Positions 59,385 to 64,000 of a stretch of DNA of 64,000 bases are shown piece after piece; the stretch's first letter is position 1; each line of letters starts with the position of its first letter. The notes below the pieces were generated by a model. The model saw nothing but the letters and a program-made list of their open reading frames with translations. It was not told the origin of the DNA and ran no database searches. The stretch is from Bacteroidota bacterium (GTDB taxonomy: Bacteria; Bacteroidota; Bacteroidia; Sphingobacteriales; Sphingobacteriaceae): contig JAFDZM010000057.1 in assembly GCA_018266915.1 (NCBI GenBank), positions 50,507-114,506 of the forward strand, in the 5' to 3' direction. Made by a program: the position numbers and the translations under genes.

Positions 59385-60524
59385 TTAACATTCTATTGGC
59401 AGGCTGATTATAAAGGTTGTCCCTTTTCCTGGCTCACTCTCAATTGTTATAGCTCCATTAAGAGCTTCAATCTGCGCCTTTGTCATATATAATCCCAGTC
59501 CCTTCCCTTCTTCTCCATTTGCAGAGAATCGCTTATACGGTTTGAAAAGATCACTCGCCACTTTTTGCAAGTCAATCCCGGTTCCATTATCGGCAACGCG
59601 GATATTATAATTATTGGAGCTTTTTTCTATACCTACATGGACTAAAGGTGCTATGCCAGCTTTCTTGTACTTGATCGCATTACTAATCAGGTTAAAAAAG
59701 ATGCTATGTAAATAGGTTTTTATCGTTCGGTACTGGTAACCGTAATCATTCATTATTATTTCTATAATAGCTCCTGAATCACGTATTTCCTTCTCAAGGC
59801 TTTTCTCCGCAGAATGGATGATGTCTATTATCTTTACTTCTTCCTTAATTTTATTTCCAGATTTAGTCATGAACAGAATTTGATTGAGATCTTGTATGCT
59901 TTCAAGAACATTTTCGGCAGCGCTGTCGATATAATCGATCAATTCCAGAATATTATTTTCACAATTTGTACAATCTTCTTTAAGCAAACCGGTAAGTCCT
60001 ATAATATTCCCAACGGGAGTTCTAAGATTATGAGAGATAATGAAATTGAACTGCATTAATTCATTTTGTTTCTCTAACAAATCAGCTATTAATCTTTCTC
60101 TCTCCTCTTCCAACTTTTTCCTCTCTGTGATTAAAGTTCTGATCGATAGGAATTGACTAATTTCCCCACTCTCGGTCAAAATCGGCGAAATTATAGTATC
60201 TACCCAATATAAAGTCCCGTCCTTTGCTTTGTTTCGTATCTCTCCATGCCAAACTTTGCCCTGAGTTATATCTTTCCACATTTGGCCAAAAAACTCAGAT
60301 GAATGAAACCCGCTATTAATTATCCGGTGGTCTTGCCCTATTAATTCTTCGCGGGAATATTGAGAAATCTCGCAAAATATATCATTAGCAAAAACAATCT
60401 CACCTCGTTTATTTGTAACGGAGACAATAGCTGCGTGGTCCACAGCCTTATGGTAAGCCGCCAGAGAATTTACAATTTCTACGGTACTTGCTTCTGTTAA
60501 ACTATTTATATAATCAAGACTCAT
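59385..60524 (-). CDS. PAS-domain sensor histidine kinase
   Basis: The 379-residue cytosolic kinase has an N-terminal PAS domain (VSVTNKRGEIVFANDIFCEI, then IGQDHRIINSGFHSSEFF and the PAC part YWVDTIISPILTESGEI), a coiled linker (ERKKLEEERERLIADLLEKQ), the H box with His165 in ISHNLRTPVGNIIGL, and the HATPase domain: N box NLISNAIKYKKAG, G1 DNGTGID, F/G2 GKGLGLYMTKAQI. No membrane segment is present. Bacteriophytochrome-type fusion is excluded by its length. No response regulator gene is adjacent, so it is an orphan. It stands upstream and divergent to the BON-domain gene and may control the stress genes; this is inference. Confidence 0.92.
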   Translation of the reverse strand: MSLDYINSLTEASTVEIVNSLAAYHKAVDHAAIVSVTNKRGEIVFANDIFCEISQYSREELIGQDHRIINSGFHSSEFFGQMWKDITQGKVWHGEIRNKAKDGTLYWVDTIISPILTESGEISQFLSIRTLITERKKLEEERERLIADLLEKQNELMQFNFIISHNLRTPVGNIIGLTGLLKEDCTNCENNILELIDYIDSAAENVLESIQDLNQILFMTKSGNKIKEEVKIIDIIHSAEKSLEKEIRDSGAIIEIIMNDYGYQYRTIKTYLHSIFFNLISNAIKYKKAGIAPLVHVGIEKSSNNYNIRVADNGTGIDLQKVASDLFKPYKRFSANGEEGKGLGLYMTKAQIEALNGAITIESEPGKGTTFIISLPIEC

Positions 60525-60751
60525 GATGGTCGCGCTATCTATGTCGTAATAGCAAAACTATGCTGAACCATATATGAATTTCATGATTAACATCATGCGC
60601 CAAAATGATTTAGGTCATCCCGGTGCAGAAATCTGATACAGAATGTATGCCCAAAATCAGTTAATTGTGTGACTAATATCATTGAGAAAAAAGTGTATGG
60701 TGCTCAAATTTGTAAGACATAATTAAAAAGCTTCTTTAAAATTTTATCATC

Positions 60752-61405
60752 ATGAAGACGGATTCAGAAATTCAAGAAGATGTAATGGCAGAGCTCAAAT
60801 GGGAGCCAATGCTCAATGCGACCGAAATAGGCATTGCCGTAAAGGACGGGGTCGTAACGTTGACGGGGACAGTGTCCAATTATTCAAAAAAGTTTGCCGC
60901 CGAAAACGCCACCTGGCGGGTCAAGGGCGTAAAAGCAGTTGCCGAAGAACTGGAAGTGAAATTAGCAGACGGAGATTTGCTAACGGATAGCGAGATTGCT
61001 TCCAGCGTCATTAATACTTTGAGGTGGAATACCGTCATTCCTGATGAGCAAGTCAAAATTAAAGTGTCCAATGGCTGGGTTTACCTGAGCGGCGAAGTTG
61101 ACTGGAATTTCCAGAAAGATGCCGTGATGAATGCTATCCGGGGTTTAAAAGGTGTGAGGGGCGTCGCTAATGAGATCACAGTAAAGCCCAGGGTACAGCC
61201 AGCTGATATCAAAGAAAACATTAAGAAGGCCCTCGAACGCAAAGCTGACCTGGAAGCCGATAACATCCGGGTCGAGACCATTGGCGATCATGTTGTACTC
61301 AAGGGAAGCGCAAAGTCATGGAATGAGCGCAAAACCATTGCCCATGCTGCCTGGTCCACTCCTGGAGTTGCTTTGGTAGAAGATAAAATAGTGATTTCTT
61401 ATTAA
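60752..61405 (+). CDS. BON-domain protein with three BON repeats
   Basis: The 217-residue protein has no signal peptide. It comprises three BON domains at about residues 2-70, 76-146 and 150-217: IQEDVMAELKWEPMLNATEI, IASSVINTLRWNTVIPDEQ and IKENIKKALERKADLEADNI begin each, and GVVTLTGTVSNYSKKFAAEN, GWVYLSGEVDWNFQKDAVMN and HVVLKGSAKSWNERKTIAHA continue each. BON domains bind membranes or, in OsmY-like proteins, respond to osmotic stress; the lack of a signal peptide suggests a cytosolic form, common in Bacteroidota stress islands. The ftsH and hsp20 genes follow, with a terminator after this stop. Confidence 0.92.
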   Translation: MKTDSEIQEDVMAELKWEPMLNATEIGIAVKDGVVTLTGTVSNYSKKFAAENATWRVKGVKAVAEELEVKLADGDLLTDSEIASSVINTLRWNTVIPDEQVKIKVSNGWVYLSGEVDWNFQKDAVMNAIRGLKGVRGVANEITVKPRVQPADIKENIKKALERKADLEADNIRVETIGDHVVLKGSAKSWNERKTIAHAAWSTPGVALVEDKIVISY

Positions 61406-61422
61406 TAGAACAACCTGTTCTC

Positions 61423-61456
61423 AAAAAGCGCTGCTATTTGAGTGGCGCTTTTTTTA
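61423..61456 (+). terminator. Terminator of the BON gene
   Basis: AAAAAGCGC and GCGCTTTTT pair perfectly over 9 bases around a 13-base loop, followed by more T. It lies 18 bases past the BON stop. Confidence 0.85.
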
Positions 61457-61467
61457 TGATAAAAAAA

Positions 61468-61490
61468 CGGGAGACGGCTTACCGCTCCCG
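61468..61490 (-). terminator. Orphan minus-strand terminator-like hairpin
   Basis: CGGGAG and CTCCCG pair, and the loop ACGGCTTACCG can pair again (CGG/CCG). Read on the minus strand the stem is followed by TTTTTTT. No gene is read towards it on that strand here, because the next gene (ftsH) is on the plus strand. Confidence 0.55.
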
Positions 61491-61674
61491 TATGAGTAGT
61501 TTCATTTCTTACTTAGAAAATCTATCTACCTCTTTTACCGTTTCAGGAATTCAATTCCATTAATCGGTTGATACAAATGTATATGACTCTAAATGAATAA
61601 TATATGAGACAAGTCACTTTTTGCCATGAGTATTATCATTCGGCCAATCGTCCTGGCTTGCAAACTTTATATCT

Positions 61675-63645
61675 ATGAAAAACCAAAAGCACAAGATAAG
61701 GGTCCCGCTCCCTCCTCAGCAACCACGAAAAGTTAAATGGAGCGGAATATGGTTATACCTCATATTATTGGCCGCGGTTCTTATTCCGCAGCTTACGGGT
61801 AACTCGGCCGCTGAAATCACGTGGCAGCAATTTGAAAAAGATATTCTCGCCCGTAAAGCAGTTGCCAGGCTTGAAGTGATCAACGGTGAAACCGTAGAAG
61901 TCTATTTAAAGCCTTCTGTTGCCAATGACAAGCAATTCAAAGACGTTTTTAGATCAACCTGGGGTACAAACGAAGGCCCTCACTATACTTTTAGCATTGG
62001 GTCATCGGACTCGTTTGACAAGGAACTGGAAGAAGCGGAGAAAAATGTTCCATTGAATGATAAGATACCGGTATCTTATATAAGAAGAGGGAATTGGTTT
62101 GTCAGTATAATCAGCTGGGTTTTACCTATTGCCCTATTGTTCCTCGGCTGGAACTACATGATGAGAAGAATGGGCGGAGGCGGAATGCAGGGTAGTGATG
62201 GGGCGTCAATATTTAGCTTTGGCAAATCGACTGCCAAGCTTATTGAGAAAAATAAAAGCAACGTCACTTTTGATGACGTAGCCGGCTTGGAGGAAGCGCA
62301 GATCGAAGTGCATGAGATCGTTGATTTTCTGAAAAATCCGGAAACGTTTACCAAACTCGGTGCAAAAATCCCTAAAGGCGTCATGCTCGTCGGTCCTCCC
62401 GGCACCGGTAAAACCCTGCTGGCCAAGGCTGTGGCAGGTGAAGCGAAAGTTCCTTTCTTTTCTATTTCCGGTTCTGAGTTTGTCGAGATGTTCGTTGGCG
62501 TGGGGGCTTCGCGTGTTCGTGATCTTTTCAGGCGGGCAAAAGAAAAAGCACCAAGTATCATTTTTATTGATGAGATAGATGCAGTCGGGCGTTCCAGGGG
62601 CAAAGGTGCATTTCTTACAGGCGCGAATGATGAGCGTGAAAGTACACTGAACCAATTACTTACTGAGATGGATGGCTTTGGCACCAATAGCGGTGTTATT
62701 GTTCTAGCAGCTTCTAATCGCGCTGATATGCTCGACCCTGCTTTGTTAAGACCCGGCCGTTTCGACAGGCATATTTATCTCGAGCTGCCTAATTTAAAGG
62801 AGCGCGAAGCAATATTTAAGGTGCATATGCGGCCTTTGGTTGCTGATGATTCAATTGATATACACTCTCTTGCTGCCCAAACTCCGGGCTTTTCCGGGGC
62901 GGACATCGCCAATATCTGTAATGAAGCCGCACTGTTCGCTGCCCGGCGGAAAGAGACTAAAATTCAAAGGATGGATTTTATGGATGCGATAGATCGTGTC
63001 GTAGCAGGCCTGGAAAAGAAAAGTAAAATCATAACGCCCGAAGAAAAAAAGAGAATAGCTTATCATGAGGCAGGACACGCTATAGTAAGCTGGCTGCTGA
63101 AGAATGTAGATCCTTTGATAAAGGTGTCAATTATTCCAAGGGGCAAATCGTTAGGGGCTGCCTGGTATCTGCCGGAAGAAAAGCAATTACGCACTGAATC
63201 TTCATTCAGGGAGCATTTATGTGCGACATTAGGCGGACGGGCAGCAGAAGAGGTGTTTTTTGGCGAGATATCGTCAGGAGCACTCGACGATCTAGAAAAG
63301 GTCACAAATGAGGCTTATATGATGGTAGCGTGGTTTGGATTTGACAAGAAACTCGGAAATACAAGTTATTATGATTCAACCGGCCAGCGCGATATGACCA
63401 TACAAAAACCTTATAGCGAAGAGACAGGCTGGTTGATAGACGAAGAAGTGCGTGAACTTGTCAACAGCGCTTACCAACAGGCTAAGGAAATATTAACGCA
63501 AAACAGGCTATTGCTCGATCAGCTTGCTGAAGCACTTCAGCGTAACGAAGTAATCTATAAAGAGGATATCGAAGCCATATTGGGAAAACGGGAGGATCAG
63601 AGAAAAAGCCAGCCTGTACAAGTGGCCATGCGGCAAGATGACTAA
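61675..63645 (+). CDS. ftsH: ATP-dependent zinc metalloprotease FtsH
   Basis: FtsH is the membrane-anchored AAA+ protease that degrades misassembled membrane proteins and regulators. The 656-residue protein has two membrane helices (about residues 25-41 and 140-162), an intermembrane/periplasmic domain between them, an AAA module with Walker A GPPGTGKT at residues 240-247, Walker [16 protein letters not shown] and the SRH region [19 protein letters not shown], then the zinc site HEAGH at residues 464-468 with the third ligand Asp539 in [13 protein letters not shown]. All catalytic parts are intact. It follows the BON gene and precedes hsp20, in an apparent stress module; a genome may hold a second housekeeping copy elsewhere, which cannot be seen. 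Confidence 0.95.
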   Translation: MKNQKHKIRVPLPPQQPRKVKWSGIWLYLILLAAVLIPQLTGNSAAEITWQQFEKDILARKAVARLEVINGETVEVYLKPSVANDKQFKDVFRSTWGTNEGPHYTFSIGSSDSFDKELEEAEKNVPLNDKIPVSYIRRGNWFVSIISWVLPIALLFLGWNYMMRRMGGGGMQGSDGASIFSFGKSTAKLIEKNKSNVTFDDVAGLEEAQIEVHEIVDFLKNPETFTKLGAKIPKGVMLVGPPGTGKTLLAKAVAGEAKVPFFSISGSEFVEMFVGVGASRVRDLFRRAKEKAPSIIFIDEIDAVGRSRGKGAFLTGANDERESTLNQLLTEMDGFGTNSGVIVLAASNRADMLDPALLRPGRFDRHIYLELPNLKEREAIFKVHMRPLVADDSIDIHSLAAQTPGFSGADIANICNEAALFAARRKETKIQRMDFMDAIDRVVAGLEKKSKIITPEEKKRIAYHEAGHAIVSWLLKNVDPLIKVSIIPRGKSLGAAWYLPEEKQLRTESSFREHLCATLGGRAAEEVFFGEISSGALDDLEKVTNEAYMMVAWFGFDKKLGNTSYYDSTGQRDMTIQKPYSEETGWLIDEEVRELVNSAYQQAKEILTQNRLLLDQLAEALQRNEVIYKEDIEAILGKREDQRKSQPVQVAMRQDD

Positions 63646-63731
63646 GATCATGAATTGAAATGAGATGCGTCATGGCTTGATAATCAGATTCTTTTGACAT
63701 TTACGGTATAAACATTTAATAATTAACAATC

Positions 63732-64000
63732 ATGTCAACTTTAGTAAAAAAATCAAATGGATTTCCATCATTAAGGTCAATGATGGAAGATTTCTGGAAC
63801 GGCGATAAATTCTTTAATACGCCATTTTTCAATGCCGAAACCATCCCTTCGGTAAACGTGCGCGACAAGAGAAATCATTATGAGTTGGAGGTTGCTGCTC
63901 CTGGTTATAAAAAGGATGATTTTAAGATCAGTACCGAAAAAGGCCTGATCTCTATCAGCGCTGAAACCAGCAGCGAAAAGAAGGAAGAAAAGGAAGATTA
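63732..64000 (+). CDS. Hsp20/alpha-crystallin small heat-shock protein, 3'-truncated by window edge
   Basis: The first 89 codons are present: a short N-terminus (MSTLVKKSNGFPSLRSMMED), the FWNGDKFFNTPFF region, and the start of the alpha-crystallin domain (IPSVNVRDKRNHYELEVAAP, then GYKKDDFKISTEKGLISISA) up to a Lys/Glu-rich stretch. Small heat-shock proteins hold unfolded proteins without ATP. The IxI tail lies beyond the window. The start ATG at 63732 is followed by the usual frame of Bacteroidota Hsp20 proteins. It comes 86 bases after ftsH in the same direction and may be co-regulated. Confidence 0.93.
   Translation, partial: MSTLVKKSNGFPSLRSMMEDFWNGDKFFNTPFFNAETIPSVNVRDKRNHYELEVAAPGYKKDDFKISTEKGLISISAETSSEKKEEKED

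Noticed and set aside
60600..60740. Possible sigma54-type promoter (TGGTGCTCAAATTTGT) ahead of the BON gene.
   Set aside because: The GG and GC elements do not have the required -24/-12 wording and spacing.

Overview
The window looks like a chromosomal segment of a Bacteroidota bacterium, most likely family Sphingobacteriaceae and close to Mucilaginibacter or Pedobacter. This is inferred from the gene content: DUF4249 lipoproteins, DUF3857 transglutaminase-like proteins, lipoproteins with a CKK or CxKD lipobox, a very large MG/TonB-plug protein, GH78 and GH95 hydrolases. It also fits the several promoter-like TAnnTTTG boxes in place of sigma70-type -10 boxes and the general lack of Shine-Dalgarno sequences. 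Base composition is moderately AT-rich. No rRNA, CRISPR array or intact transposon was seen.

Layout. 1-6.9 kb: the 3' part of gltD, small cytosolic genes, a SpoU-type RNA methylase, galactokinase, an aldo/keto reductase. 7-12.1 kb: envelope genes, including a DUF6600 protein with an Asn/Gln-rich minisatellite tail and a 908-residue MG/TonB-plug protein. 12.3-15 kb: an adjacent CHAD and CYTH pair (polyphosphate-linked families), a creatininase-like exported amidohydrolase and an amicyanin-like cupredoxin lipoprotein. 15.6-23.6 kb: a rightward run with a flavin/PLP-oxidase-fold protein, GH78 alpha-L-rhamnosidase, cardiolipin synthase, GH95 hydrolase and a GNAT acetyltransferase. 23.8-31.5 kb: mostly surface proteins (a DUF6252-like lipoprotein with an outer-membrane barrel, a proline-rich protein, a collagen-like lipoprotein, a parallel beta-helix lipoprotein) plus pterin dehydratase and a DoxX-like protein. 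31.6-43.7 kb: mutS, an NlpC/P60 lipoprotein, a 40-residue membrane micro-protein, a translationally coupled DUF3857 pair (one member without the catalytic Cys/His), a DnaQ-like exonuclease, tandem DUF4249 lipoproteins and queG. 43.8-56.8 kb: small conserved genes, a polysaccharide deacetylase, a His-rich-loop permease, an exported Gfo/Idh/MocA protein, ruvB, a dolichol-phosphate-mannose-synthase-like transferase, a POT peptide transporter, thiolase and a 7TM-HD (PgpH-like) phosphohydrolase.

The most notable part is the right end, 56.9-64 kb. A tRNA-Ser(GCU) with a clear Bacteroidota-type promoter is followed at once by the frameshifted, truncated N-terminus of a tyrosine integrase, two small genes typical of Bacteroidota integrative elements (one an excisionase-like HTH) and a flavin-binding (NimA/PNPOx-like) pseudogene. 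Beyond this relic lie an orphan PAS histidine kinase, a triple-BON protein, an FtsH protease and an Hsp20 gene that runs off the window. I read this as an eroded tRNA-Ser island carrying or abutting a proteostasis/stress module.

A second theme is the intergenic DNA. It holds many perfect hairpin terminators and several families of degenerate, low-complexity, hairpin-forming elements (words such as GATTAGT, GATTTACG, TTGATTAAGT) lying between genes and sometimes between promoter and start codon. Functions are assigned from motifs read by eye; no database search was run.
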